This document shows positions 23,352 to 36,890 of a DNA stretch of 64,000 bases, piece by piece. The DNA is taken from positions 2,499,895 to 2,563,894 of the forward strand of contig LNGK01000008.1 of assembly GCA_001510575.1 (NCBI GenBank). Reading direction: 5' to 3'. The position numbers and the translations under genes are program-made. The notes below the pieces were generated by a model. The model saw only the letters and a program-made list of their open reading frames with translations, ran no database searches and was not told the DNA's origin. The stretch is from Knoxdaviesia capensis. Taxonomy: Eukaryota; Ascomycota; Sordariomycetes; Microascales; Gondwanamycetaceae. Positions within the stretch are counted from its first letter, which is position 1. Each line of letters opens with the position of its first letter.

Positions 23352-23724
23352 CCGGGGGAAGGGGGGGAAAAAGAAAAAGAAAATGGAGTGGGGGTGGGGT
23401 GTGGGGTGTGGATTTGAGGGCCGATTCCTCAAGGACACTAAAAACGAAAAAAAGAACATATTTTATCGCAGGGGTGTGGATCTAGTAACGATTGCTGAAG
23501 GGGGGTCAATTGCGACAACGGGGAAAGAAGGAGGGGAGAAAAGAAAGAGGAGGGCGCCAAAAAAAGGACGACGAAAAAAAAAACAGATACAGGGCCTAGC
23601 CTAAGCTGTCTGGTGTGTCAAAAGGCCAGCAGGAAAGAGCAGTTGAATAAAGCCGCCAGACGTGTACTGTACTGTACAGTACTGTACTGTACAGTAAGTA
23701 CAGTACTGTCGAGTGGGGGTGGGG
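23352..23724. promoter_or_regulatory. Cluster of CreA-type SYGGRG sites
   Basis: Matches to the CreA consensus SYGGRG: CCGGGG at 23352, GTGGGG at 23388, 23394 and 23401, and tandem GTGGGG at 23713 and 23719. All lie 1.3-1.7 kb upstream of the creA ATG. Closely spaced double sites are what CreA needs for repression in characterised promoters, so autoregulation is plausible. The consensus is short and the region is G-rich, so chance matches are expected too. Confidence 0.35.
23666..23708. repeat. Palindromic TACTGTACAGTA repeat block
   Basis: About 43 bases made almost wholly of overlapping TACTGTAC and GTACAGTA units, giving several nested palindromes. Related single copies are scattered through the other spacers (see findings). 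Confidence 0.8.
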
Positions 23725-26700
23725 GTGCCCTGGAACCAAAAACGAGAGTAGGAACGGCCGCCGTGGCTGCTTCTTTATGATGGATGAACAGCGTGCATAC
23801 AGTTACGAGTGCGTAATGGATACTGTGAATGTCTGTGTGTTGTTACAGGTTACAACACAGTGTTCTGCGAAAAAAAGGAACGTCGTTCTCACGACGATAT
23901 TTCGTTTTTTTTTTTTTTTCCTTCCTTTCTCTGGCCAGGTTGGTGGCTTTTATTGTTGTCTGGACGCACAAACTCGTATTCAAAGCGAACGACACAAAAA
24001 GAAAATACTCGGGAAGGGAACAAAGTTTTTATTCTCCCTTTTCTACAAACCAAATTTTTCCGGCCTGGAAATCCGCGGTTTCATGGCTTGGGATACTTGG
24101 CCAGCAGGGAGGGGAGAAGACCAGAGAAGCGAGGATCGAACGCGCACATATACTCAATCCAACAGAGGACGCGCGGAATAATCTACATGTTAGAAAAGGG
24201 GGACGGGAAAACCTGGGAAAGCCAGGCTGGTGTTTTCGGTTCTGGCCTTCTTCTCAGTTTGTTAAGTATTGCTATGGCTACCACTATTCCGTAGACGAGG
24301 TGAGAACCTTTGAGGCGCTGGTATTTTCAGTGAGGAGAAGAGCCGGGCTCTCCTGCATCAAGGATTATCGTCTGCTACGTGACAAGAATCTGGAGGATGG
24401 AGGGGAAGAGGAAGAAGCGGCATCTCCTCTTGATACTGTAAGTCAGAGCTTCCACTCTGGGTTGTGTGGCCCTGACGTGAGAGCCCCATTTATCACCGCT
24501 TTCTGGGCGCTGTGTCTCTCGGATAAAGTCCAAACACACCATTTCTCGTTATCTTTAACATTGGTGTGGGAAAACGGGGGCCACCGAATCATACCGAAAG
24601 ACAAGGCCCTGGAGACAAAGGTCGCTAAGCAGGGCAGCAGGATTGCGACGTCTGGGGGAAGGGGGAGAGAGAGAAAGAGAGAAAAAGGCGAAACGGGGAT
24701 ACCGGTGAGGCGACAGCCAACAAGGAAGGGAGAAGTAAAAAGAAGAAAAAATGGATTTCACGGGGACTTGCCTCTTAAGGCAAAATGGAGGTTGTAATGG
24801 CGACATCTCTCACCTACGCCGTTCTTTACCGCCAGGGCATAGCTGCAATATCGTGAATATATGTGCACGTACGGCCTCCCGAAACGTGCTCACTGCATAT
24901 AAATTTTGTCGCCGGTAGCGCCGGCCTTCACCCAGTCGTATCTTTCTGCTCGCTGACTCTTGACTGTAAGGAACACCGCCCCAGAAATTGCATTTAGGCT
25001 GTGTTGCCGAACAGACAACGCCCTGTCCTGTCTGGTACTCTTCCTTTCTGCTTGTGCCAGTATCAGCCAGTTATCGCATTATCAGCAAAGCACATGGATC
25101 AGCCCTCTGACCAACTGTGGGGTTTTCTTGTGAAGTTATAATGGCACAGCGAAACACCACCAGACAGTGGAATGCAGGTTTAGGATTGGAAGGTTGGAAT
25201 GGAAGAGCCCCATCCCCTCCTTCCCCCAATAAAACGCCCGTACTGGAGACGGTCGGTTGCGACGAGAAAGGCACGACGACTGCTTCAAGAATGTGTGACA
25301 GCGCGGGTGGAGTACCAAAAAAGACGGGTGGGAGAAAAGGAAGAAGAAGAAGAAAAAAGACCATGACGATAGGCATGGGGTAGGTGGTAGAGGATTTTGG
25401 AGGCCGGGTTCGCTCCTGCCTCTTGTCCCCCCGTGCGCTCACTGTTGTGTGATATCATTATCATTCTGGTTTCCTTGCCCCTGCTAGGGATGAAGGGCCG
25501 GTGAAGCAGAAACTTGCGGGCTGGGGGTTTTTTTTCTGTGGGATGATGGCCTTTTTTGTTCCTTGCTCTCCTCCTCGAGCGAACCAATAGGCCATGCCAG
25601 ATGTCTCTCTTCCCTCCTCCCGCGAAAACACAGATCGTTGGTGTTCGCTGACCAGCTACTAATCCTTTCTGAGGCCGGATGAGCAGATACCGTCTCCAGA
25701 GATCCACAACACCCCCAAGCAATTTTGTGTTCCTTCCTCGCTAGTGGTTCCTTTCTCTCACTCGGTCAAAGCCTGTGTCATTTCATATCAGAGTCCCTGG
25801 CATTCTTTCATATGATCGACCGGAGTTGGGGTTTGGGGGTAAGTAACTTTCCAAAAACTGGAGATGACACCACTGGGTCCGCTCCCTCTTCCCCCCCTGG
25901 TGGTCGTTTTTCTGTGTGTATCTTCCTTCCGAGCTGCTTTTCGGCTTTTCTTCCCGGTATAGACAGACAACGTGAGAGGGGAAAATAGAGAAAGAGCGAG
26001 CGAGCGGTGAGAGGACCTGCTGTTAGGCCTGGCGTGTTTGCTCCACCGACTCTGACTGCTATCTCAAAAAGGTGGCTCCGTGAGCTGGGAAATCCTCAGT
26101 ATCAGAACGGCCCTTTTATCTTTGTGTTCGCGAGAGCACAATATTTTATAAAAATATTTTTTTGGGCCAGTCTGCCCAAAATCCAATAACCCCATACGGT
26201 TGTTCCACTAGCCATGCCCAAAGCAAGAAAAGAAAAAGAAAAACTCAGGATAACGGCTGCCCTGGCCGAGCTTGGGCAGTGGGATCATCATTCCATGCTT
26301 TCTTCGTCTATCAGTCAGGCTGGGTGGTCTTTCTCTCTCCAAGATAGGAGGGAGAGGCGGGATGGTGAAAATTCTCACCGTGTTCGGATATCACAATATG
26401 CGATATATACTGTACAGAGAAGGCGAGAAATCACGTACTTTTCGGTACAAGCCGGTTCCTGTTCCTATCTTCTAAGGGAGTTGTGGAGCCTCTGGGCCCT
26501 TTTTCTTCACACAGAAGGAAGTCTAACCTTAAGGTACGGCGGTACCTATCTTTCAGGGCACTTATCTGTCGAATTCAGTCGAGTATTTTTACACACTCGT
26601 ATTCTCGACTGTGCTCCGTATTTCTGATACTGCTGTCCAGTAAGTGCGCGTGTGTAGACATCTCCAGCTTCTATTGGCTACCACACCATTAGCTGCACGA

Positions 26701-29700
26701 TATTAAAGATATATGTTAAAAATATATGAGGCCACTATAGAGCTGGAGGCTCTCCCACTATATGTAGGTACAGAGTAAAGCACATAAGTAAGAGCAGATA
26801 TGAGAACGATATCATGGCATTGCCGGATCAGGGAGAGTACAGATGGAATACATCTTTAGTGCTACTATATAGTTTCATTAGCGAGGGCTTGAGGATTCTT
26901 CCATACTGCGGAACGGACCTCGAAGCAGCCAAAGGAAGAACCGAAAAGCATCCAGGGACGAGAATCTTCCAAGAGCCTCATAAGAACAGGGCCTCTTTGG
27001 ATATCGGAGTCCGGCCGTGATGAATAGGTGTTGTGTGGTATTGGCCTGTGTCTGGCTGTTACGTGTTGTGCCACATGCTAAAATGCAGGCCACAGCTGTT
27101 CCTAGGCCGTACGGAACGGACATGGGCTCTGTCCTTTCACATGTAAAATTGGCGAAAGGGACTGACAGTGTGTCTGTAATCTCGCTGAAAAAAGAAGGGG
27201 GCACGTCCGCGCTCTCACATAAAAGGAGAACCGCAACAAGGGGAATGAATATCAAGAAAAGCAACAGGCAAAAGCACTCCCCATGGAGCTCTCTTCCCGG
27301 ATGCATGTTCGTATGGGATTCACGGACGGCCATATCTCTCTCTCCGAAGCCCAACAAGTCGAAGCAGAAAGCTCAGCCCATCATCCGATATACTAGTGTC
27401 AGGGCTGTCAAATCCAACAAAAAAAGGGACAGCCGGAGTCCAGACTTTCTGGTACATGCGGACACATTACCTGGCCCTGTAGCCATGGACACCCCATTCG
27501 GGAACCCCCTTCTGCGAATACTACGGAAGTATTCTATTCGGGGCTTCGCGTGTATCTTCGTTATCTGCCACCTCCCACCACCACCCACGCTGACGGATTC
27601 GTCTTGATCTCTCCTCGGCGGCCACGCGGCATTAACTCTCGGGTCGTCTCTTGGTGTCAATATGGCGGGTTACGTATTTCTGCGACGCAGCACACGTAGC
27701 ACGTAGATCAGAAACGAAAAATCCGGATCAGCCTTCTTGGAAGCCACTGTTTTTTTATGGCCAATGCACCGGCAATATCTGGAAGAATTTATGGTGGTGG
27801 TGGTGGTGATATAATTAGATGGGCTGTATTCGTCATGATACGAGAGCCGCAACGCAATACATATGGGTTGAGCCGGCTGGTATCCGATGCCCTGTCGATA
27901 CAGGGACGAAAACACATCTGTTCAGTTACAAGGAACAAACAGGCACCAAAGACAAAAAAATTGGACGACGTGATCCGATATCCCCGACCCGGCGCTAACT
28001 GCCAAATGTCGGTAATGTGCTTAGGGTTCCGTGTGGGGATAACCCTACCCTGCCCCAGACAACATCCCCATGGGCACAGAACACATCATTCTCTCGGCAC
28101 CAAGTTTTGCCAAGTCAGTCCTTTGGGGGAAAAGAAAAAATGCAATTACGCCCAGACTTTTTGTTGGTTTTTTTTTTTTTTTTTTTGCTGACAAGCCGCC
28201 CGCGCGCTCGCCTGAACTGCTCCCTGCTTTTTGCCGTTTTCCTTCTTCTGGTCGTGCCGCCGAACGATGCTGTGATGATTGGTCTGTTTTGCGGGGGGCT
28301 AGGGGGGTGAAAGGGGTTTTGTTGGAGGAGAGCATGCGGTGTGATGTTTGTTGGAGGGACCTGGCACAGGGAGAAAGAAAAAGAAAAGAAGAAAAGCCAC
28401 ATATCAAATCTCACAAACGAGGACGTGGTTCGGTGCTCGCACCCCCCAATCATGGAGGTTGTGGCGGTTGCTGAAAGCGATACCGAAGGGGTAAGGGCGG
28501 GAAACAACAAAGGCAGATTCTGGATGGGGGTCCCCCTCAGAGTGGTTCGTTGGACGAGTTTCATCTATTTAGATGCGCCGGTGGAAAAGGAAAGGCTATT
28601 ATTACGCCCCTGTGATGCTGTGAAGTTTGCTTCTGATATAGGTTGGGCGGGCAGTGTACGGAAGAGTGGTCGTGCACCCTTCTCCCTTGCCGTGTTCTCA
28701 GCGAGGTGGCAAGCAAAAAAGATCCAACAAGACAGACTGACTGTGTGGCAGTGAGAAATGCAAGTCTCCCCATTGTCTTACTCCCATACGGACCGGTTTT
28801 TCTTCCTCTCGGTTCTATTGCTTTTTCCATGTCCCCTGAGTCCGTCATTGCTATGTCTCAGGGGATGGAGGAAGGGACAGGACGACTCTCGTTCCTCTCG
28901 CATTCCCGCAAGGCAAACGCCGTCCCTTTCTTCTCTTCTACTGTATTCTATCGGTTTGGCCTGTTCATTGGTCGTGCTCGGTTTATGCACAGGATATTGC
29001 AGGGCCAGCACGCATTACCCTATGAGCGCCACGCAGATGTGATATAGCCTCGACCTCTTGGCCGTGTTCCAAGCGCCGTGGTAATTGCGAGCAGGCAGCT
29101 CAGTACGGAGGATGCTCGGGCTGGAAGGCATGTGGGTGGTGGTGGGATTGAGGAGGTGTGGTTAACCCAACAGGGCATTGTGATATTGGTATCAAAACCT
29201 TAATGTGGAGGAGAGCAATATCCCCAGACACGAGACACGGGGAAGAAGAGCCAACAAACAGGAAGGACGCCAAAAATGGGAAAAAGGGCCCTGGGGAAGA
29301 GAGGGAATGGTGGCCTCGGATTGGTGCGGAAACTGAATGCCGCGGAGGGTGAAAGCTCGGACGGCACAGGCTTTGCGAGAAAACAACGGCCATTGGGGTT
29401 GGAACAAACGCCCCCAGGTCTGGGCCACCACCAACCCCAGGTCTTCGTAATGCTCGGGGGTTCGTCGATATCGGGGTAATCTATTGTGTACGAAGACCGG
29501 AAATACGGAGAGTAAGCTGTGACTTTGTCCGTGGTACTGGAGGTTTAGAACTGATGTTGACGAGATTCCGCGAGCAATCATTGCTATAGCATCATCAGCC
29601 TTTCTTCTATCCACATCATATGCTGGGGTTTGGGGGTTTATCGTGTTTTCCACCACCGAAAATATTCCGGCCCATATCGCAACCCACATTAAAGCCCCCC

Positions 29701-32700
29701 GTAGAAAATGAAACCTTCAACTTGTATTGGTGCATGTGAAGATCGGAGGCGAAAACCCCCCAGAGCGCATATCAGGATACAACATTAACGGCCTTCGTAA
29801 GGTTCCATACACTGTACTGTATAGCACGAGCCATGATAAGAGACGCATCAAGGATAAGCAAGAGTGAGCAGCAGCAAACAGAGTGAACCCAAGAATAGCC
29901 AGCCCCGTAGCAATATGTCCAGAGCAGCAGATAGGAAAGAAGGAAAAAAAAAAAAAAGGAAAGGAAAGTTCACTACGGATATCCTTGCGCCAGGTGAAGA
30001 AAGGAGTTGATTAAGCCGCTCTTCAGGATGGAAGAATCAGGCCTGCTGGACATCTTCCCACACTTGCTGACGTGGACATCACCGCAAAATGTTCTCCGGA
30101 CTGTGATTGTTGTTTGCTCTGCGCCGCTCGGCGGAAGCGAAACGACAGAGAAAAACAAAAGGGTTTAGGCTCGGGTTTCGCCATGGCATGGACCATTGTT
30201 TTTTTTTTCATCCCACGCCCCCATCCCCGAACTTCACCTTTCTCTCCCCAGATAACACAAACGCAGGCAGGATTTGGGGAGGGGACGGACTGGCGAGAGA
30301 CGTGTGCGTGTGGGAGACGAGACATCATTTACAAGGGGGGCCCGGTTGTAGCAGGTGTGAAGGAAGATCAGCTTTCTCTCGGCCTCCAAAAAAGAGAAAA
30401 CGTCGTCCCCCTTTTTCTGGGTCAGTATCAATATCACGGGGGTGGGTGTTTCTCCGCGTTCCTCTTCAGTCCCCCGCCATCCCCAGACAGTGTGGTTTTC
30501 TTTCAAGGGGAGTTTGGAGGAGGAGGCGTTCTTGAGGTCTTAGGTCGAGGAGGAATATATACGATAGAACTGGGCTTAGGTTGTGTGCCTGTTTGGTGGT
30601 TTTGCCACAACCTCCCAGAATGCAACAATCCTGCAATGGCTCACTCATCGATTCTCCCCCAATCTTTTCTTCGCCCTGTTTGCCTCAACTCGTCGTGTTG
30701 TCTCACACACCCGCCCACCCCCCCGCGTCCCGCCCCTTTCTCGTCACTGCTGGAACTCTCCTGTCCAGTAACAGCAGTTGTGTGTCTGTCTCGACAACCT
30801 CGCTTTTGGCTGTGTGATTTGGTCAAACGCTCTCCTCTTCTCCCTGCGTACCTGATCTCAAGCAAAGTCACAACCGCAGGTTACATTGTCACAAAACTCC
30901 TCCCTCTCACCCCCAGCCAAGATAATAATCATAAACCTGAGCCAGCCCACGGGGGAAAGCAAGCCATCGAACCACCGCATGAAGGGTGAGTGGAAGAGAA
31001 GAGCCTTGTCCCCCCACGCCCTGGATTCTGACTAGAGGTATTAGGCTTAATTCATCCCGCCCATCCGACCCCCCTGAACAAAAATCCTCAAGTCTATTAT
31101 ACCAGGAGGGAAAATACAAAACCCAACTCTGGGGTGAAAGACGGGAGCAGAAAGTGTGCATACAGCCAACGTGCTGTCGCATCGGACACTATTTTGCCTT
31201 TCAATCTCCTTCAACTTGCATTATACCCGACATAGGGTTAGGTGGACTTTCTTAAGATAGTTGACTCTCTCAAACCGTGGTTCTTTGGGGTCTCTTCGCC
31301 CGCCTTATCCTCAGTTGGGCGTCTAGGACGAGTACCACTACAACCCCCCCCCTTTTTTTTCGCTTCAAGCGAGGGCCTGGGCAGGAATTTACCTGACAGG
31401 AGGATGTGGGGGAAATGTGTGTTGGAGGTGAAATCACACACACCACCACCACACACCTCGTTGCTCGCACAATTCCAGCCCTCGCTTCTTCAATCCGCCT
31501 TATTTTCTCAGATGAACAAAGAACCCTCAAAAAGGGGGTGTGCGTGGGCAGTCACGAAATCAGGTTCGGTTCGCGAAAGTCTCAGCTATCACATACATAG
31601 AGGTTGTTGTTCTGGGTACATACATGTTCAGTACAGTACAGCACATTCTTGCCTGTAACAATCTCAGAAGTCAGAGGGCCAAACAGGATCTTCGGTGCAT
31701 CTCCCAGGGAGAAAGCTCAAGTTGTCAATCTCCGCAAGATTTAAGGAGACATTCTTACCTCACAGGAAAGCAAAATGTTGGGTGACGGTGTTAAATTTCG
31801 GAACGCCCCTTTGAAGCGGGATCCCATATCCATGCTGTGCCAACAAGTCGTATTCCTGAATAAACTTGACGACTAGGCTTAGGGTTGCCAGTCGACCTCG
31901 TTAGACCGATAGTTATGGCCGAGTCTAGGACATCTCGACCTCTGCTATGGTGGCTTCAACCAGAAGGTTTCCGATACCTTCTCAGCACTAGACATGATAG
32001 CGGGTAATTGGGTATGAGCTGATGATGCTATTACCGTGATGAAGGATCACAGAAGATGATATCTTAATCCAGGGCACCGGAGAATGCATCACCCGGAAAG
32101 AAGCCCTTAGGCCGACATTTCATGTGATATCAACAAAGAAGGACATGTGTTCGTGCCTTCAAGGGTTCCTATCTCCTGGCCTAATTATATTTTGGTTCAA
32201 CCGGGCGACACGCCCCCGGCTCGGGACTTCGCGTGCCTGGAGAAAATGATATCCGCAAGTTTGTACCAGGGAGAGAGCGCGCGTGTGGTATTCGATCACC
32301 CATATGCAGCCCCAGCTCAGCGAGAATTCCAGCCGAAATAGCGGACAAATAACCTGCTGAAGCTGAATGGCCAGATTCGGCAACATGAATCGTCGACTAG
32401 TCCGCGTCTGCAAATAGGGCTTGACTTTTCACTTCACATCTGATGTTTTCTCGCAATAGACCCGGCCGAGGAGTTTTGTGCGCGTGAAGAACCATGACGG
32501 TAGTTAACTATCTCTCTCACACTCTCTCGGCCCTCTCCTTTTTTCTCCTAGCCGGGTGTCAGCCCAGGGTCTGGGAAGAGCGGTAAACCGGGGGCCCATG
32601 ATTGTTCAGATTGAGTCCACCATATGCAGGGACGGGACGATCTCATTTTGGGATTTTGACTGGCACCTGGGGGGAATCCGCCGTTTGGCTAGGTTAACTT

Positions 32701-32711
32701 TCCGATCAGGT

Positions 32712-32729
32712 AAAAAAAAAAAAAAAAAA
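32712..32729. repeat. Poly(A) run
   Basis: Eighteen consecutive A bases. A (CA)n run follows at about 32784-32799. No coding sequence for a retroposon is visible upstream. Confidence 0.8.
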
Positions 32730-33370
32730 GAACACTCCCAAAATATTAGAAATACAATGGCCAATTGACGACAGGTCTGTATCACACACACACACACACT
32801 TTTTGTGTTTTATACCGCTCCCTTCAAGAGAAAAATTTTCTCTTCTGTGTATTTTTCCTCGCTTCTGCAAGAGACGACACCGCCTTTTCCTTCTGTATGT
32901 TTGCTATTTTTTCTTCTGTCTGCTAGATGATGTGGCTTCGAGCCAAAAATAGACCGCTATAAGTGCGAGAGGGGTGTACACGAATTAATTAGACTGCCAA
33001 ACTCATGCTACACCGCATGCATTCCTCCGATAGTACTGAGTCTATTGGCCAGATTACTGGCAGGTCTAAACGAGGACATTACAGTATATTGGTAGCGGAA
33101 AACGAATATTGAAACTTCCATCTGTACAAACGCTCTCAGCCGTCTTTAAGGGGAAAAAAAGTATCACAACCGCACACTCACGCTTCCGCCTGTCTTCGAT
33201 GGACATGCCTTCTCTGTGCAAGGCACATAGACGAAATACGAGGTGTCCTTGTCACAGAGCACATGCAGGCTTCCTTTTTGTGATACCTGGAGAGAGAGCT
33301 TGTGGCACCCCAAACCGAAAATCATGGAGGACCAGAAGAAGGAAATCCGGGTGGGTGTGCATTTATAGGG

Positions 33371-33392
33371 CGAGAGAGAGAGAGAGAGAGAG
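33371..33392. repeat. (GA)n microsatellite
   Basis: Perfect GA dinucleotide run of eleven units in the creA upstream desert. Confidence 0.85.
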
Positions 33393-36300
33393 GCTCAGGG
33401 CATACTGGAATCTGTTTAGTGAGCCGATGGCTGAAAGTCCCAGGCGGGCCATTGCAATTTAATCGGCGGGATTGATGTGTGCAACGGCTGACACTTACAC
33501 GGGATCAGCTTCAAAAGTGGTCCGACCAAGAAAGCTCCCGCCTGGTACAACATCGTATCAATCGACGACCGCTCCAGGTCCCAAGACTCGCGATGTTCTC
33601 CATTCTCGGCGGGCGCACGCGCTGAAGTGTCACCTCAACCTTCCTGGAGAGTGAACCGTCAATTCTTTTTCTTTCATTCCTGGTGTGTGTCTGAAAGCTG
33701 AGGTCTCGTATATCACCACCAGAGCCGTATAGGGATTTACGGGGGACACGCCCTCACTGTCACTTCAAACATGGCTGTTACAGGACACCAAAGTAGGCAA
33801 AAAAAGAAAATATTCTCCCCAGAACTTCTCTCCTGGGGCCACACTGGATATCAGTCTTACACTTACAGGCAGGATTCTGTGTTGCCATTTTCCTTCCCAT
33901 CCCGCCTTTTTGCGCGTATTCTTTGCAAATCAAAAGTCGTCCCGTCTTTTTCTGGTGGGATGTCCTTTCTTACACCCCGTCACACATAATCGCTAATATA
34001 GGCTCGGTGGCTGCTGGCATATATTCATGTCCCCGGACCGTTTTCTCTCTTTTCCCATCTTTGCGCACTAACTGTTGTACGTGTACGCCTGTAAGACAGA
34101 GATAACCGAGAGTGAGGGCCAACCTCAGCCGATAACAATCGTCTGAAAAAAAGAGCCCACATATGTAAAATATCGGTGAGGCTAAAGATATTAAGTGAAT
34201 ATATCGTATAATACACATCTTATAGTATCCAGCTCGTTTATTTGGAAATGTAAATTGGCCGTGCAAAGAAGATCTCGGAACATGGCCTCGGATCGAGCGG
34301 AAGGCGGAGTTCGGGCTTAACCCTACGATATATACCTTGGATGACCACCAGAACCGAGCATGTTCTCGCCATAAGTGAGTTGCTGATGCTGCTTTTAATC
34401 TCGGCTCAGGGTCAGGCCGGTTCTTTGCGGTATAGTCCCCCAACTTCACCGCTGTCAACATCAGGAATTTTGAAGCTGGAAGAAACGGCTAAATCTGTCT
34501 GCTATCAGCGTTTATACCACGGATAAACTGCCACCAGGATCTTCCTGAGTTGACGAAAGATACGCGTGTTTCTTTGTCCCTTTTACTGTCTTTCGTGATC
34601 AGGAGTAAAGAATTAAGTCGAGGAATGTGTTTTGTGGGACTTCATTCGTTAGGGTTGGGGTTGGATACTCCCTCCAACATGTGAAGCTCTAGACACGCCA
34701 GCAACACTTAAGACAACTTAGTAGGCGGTGTCTTGGAACGGGGTAGTGTGGAGGTGTGAAAACGTGCAAGTGGCGGTAATGGCGTAGCTGTGTTAGACAA
34801 TTGTCCCCGACCCAGCTTGGGCGATCTACTTCCCTTCCCCATGCGACAGTAGCGAAGGCCGAGTGGACGTTTACTGAATTCTTTTGGAAGCTTTCCCCAA
34901 CGCCGAGTGTTCCGGGGGTCCTCCGAGAGTAACGAGGCGCAGAAGATCGACTTACTCAAGGTTGCTGTAGCGCCGGGCTGCCAGTTTTATGTTTCTCCGA
35001 GGTGTTATGGAGTTCCCTAGGAACCCACGGCCTGTCCGCCACGAGTTGGTAGTTCACGACGGCCGCCGGTGGACTTTCCAGTTCTCCGCGATTTATCGTC
35101 TTGCTATCAACGAACCAGTCAGAAAACGGAACATTAACGTCTGACGACGAGGGATTCATGTTTTACGAGGAATTCTAGATCCTCTCGGCTGGGGTCTTTT
35201 CGGACGATGGGGAGAGGGACGAACAAACAACAAACAGCGACGCTGACGTGGTTGATGCTAATGCTGGGGGAGGCTTGCAGGACCAACAGCTTTTGCACTG
35301 GAGGGTAAGCTCTTGGGGCCGCGTTCCGTATTCCAGATTTAGACTTCCCGTGTTGCTCAACCGTCCCCAACAAGATACAACTGGCTGTCATAAAGTCCGG
35401 TTCGGGGGAGAGCAAAAGATGTCATCGCAGATAAGAATGAAGCAATTTTCACGGGCCCACGAAGATAACACCCCGTGTTCGGGAATTGTAGCCAATGGTC
35501 TAGCTGTCCTTGACAGGTTCACAATCCAACCGACCCAACCGTTAAACAGTGTTCTGCTGCTTTCAGCGTTGGGAGCCACGATCCTCACTCTGTAACGAGC
35601 ATGTGAAACAGACCGGTTCTCCGAGATGAAGAATCAATCCCCACCCCCGGAAGGGTCTTCTGTTACCCCAAGTACTTTTTTCCGTCGCTCTCTTCTTTGT
35701 TCTACCCAGATTCTAGATCCTGGACGGGCACTTTCGTTCATAGTCCAAGGATCTTTCACGAGCTTTTCTTTGTGCTTCCCCCGCCCAGGTTATCTCCAAA
35801 TTTCACATGCTGGAATGGAACAATTACACAGTATCAACACCGACCGGCCGTTCTTTTCTTTTCCACAAATTGGACTTTTTTTCTGTGTTCCTAGTGTCCG
35901 CACTACGGGTACCAGGGACGGCCACCAAATTGACAAGTTTGATGGCCGTAGGGTGAGCGGAACTTTTTTTCTGCGTCCTGGATTCCAGCGTGCAAAGAGT
36001 TTTGGCCCGGAACGGCTCCTTACATAACTCCTTACGTCACATATTTCCGTCCAATTGGATCTGTCCCGCTAGGGTCGGGAAGGTGCGCGAAAGGCATTCA
36101 CGGCTGTGGCCAATCAGCGGCCACGCACCCAACTGGGAATATCTGCATTTTTAACTTTCGAGCTGTTTGGCGGAAACGCAGCAGTGTGATACATGATACA
36201 TGAAGAGGTGCATTCCGCTCCTTGAATCACGTTATTCACAGACCCCAATTTCTCAAACGCCGTCACCCTGCTCACATCCGATTCAATTTGCACTTGGTGT

Positions 36301-36890
36301 GGTGTACTCGTTGGCTTTATTTTGGCCAATGCTGTTCCAAGCCCGGGCATGGACCTCTATCATTCAGTGCATGGCCGTGACGATGCCAGCTTTGACATTC
36401 TCGAAACACGTAAGAGCACCCCATTTGCCTTCTTCCCTCCCGTCAACCTCTGATATTGCGAAGCAGCACACAGAACATTGCCTTGCCCCCCTTACTCTTC
36501 CGTCCCTCCTTCGGCTCGTGCGTGACGTTTCCACCCAACCACGCATGGAAGAAGATGGGAGCTCCAGATACCCATGATTGCTTCTTTGGGCAATGATCCT
36601 CTCATGTTGTGAACCGGCTTTGTTTCTGCACTACTTAGCCTTTAACTAGCCGCGTCCTCATCAGATACTGCCCGTGATAGGAAGAAAGGCCACGATACGC
36701 AAAGTTGAATATCAGATTGGCGGATCGAGTGGGGAGAGAGAAGCAAACGCCCAGAAAGAAGCATACGCGTCTTTCACGTCCTCTCTGTCTTTGCCTGATT
36801 TCATATGCCGCCGACCCCCTTTTTTCTTCTGTTTTTGGCCAACACTGCTGCTGCTCCGTCGTTTGAATAACAAGCTGATCCACGAACCAG

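Larger units (their letters stand above)
22049..36890. other. 14.8-kb gene desert upstream of creA
   Basis: No recognisable gene or mobile element on either strand. It contains G-runs (12 G at 23117-23128), T-runs (28168-28186), A-runs (29944-29957, 32712-32729), the palindromic block at 23666-23708 and CreA-type sites at 23352-23724. Two long frames without known motifs, 23829-24797 (+, 322 codons, ATG) and 30072-30989 (+, 305 codons, GTG), are treated as findings and not as genes. The part 31780-32600 is less repetitive than its surroundings but shows no gene. Confidence 0.6.

Noticed and set aside
24090..24190. GTTCGATCC box on the minus strand with a near-complete T-stem
   Set aside because: No A-box and no acceptor pairing at tRNA distance.
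27017..27607. 196-codon open frame with a signal-peptide-like start (MNRCCVVLACVWLL)
   Set aside because: No family resemblance, a basic low-complexity body and an overlapping frame on the other strand; not supportable without transcript evidence.
34708..35159. Two adjacent minus-strand frames (67 and 83 codons) with a GTAAGT between them
   Set aside because: A TGA stop comes immediately before the donor, so the frames cannot be spliced into one protein; no known motif.
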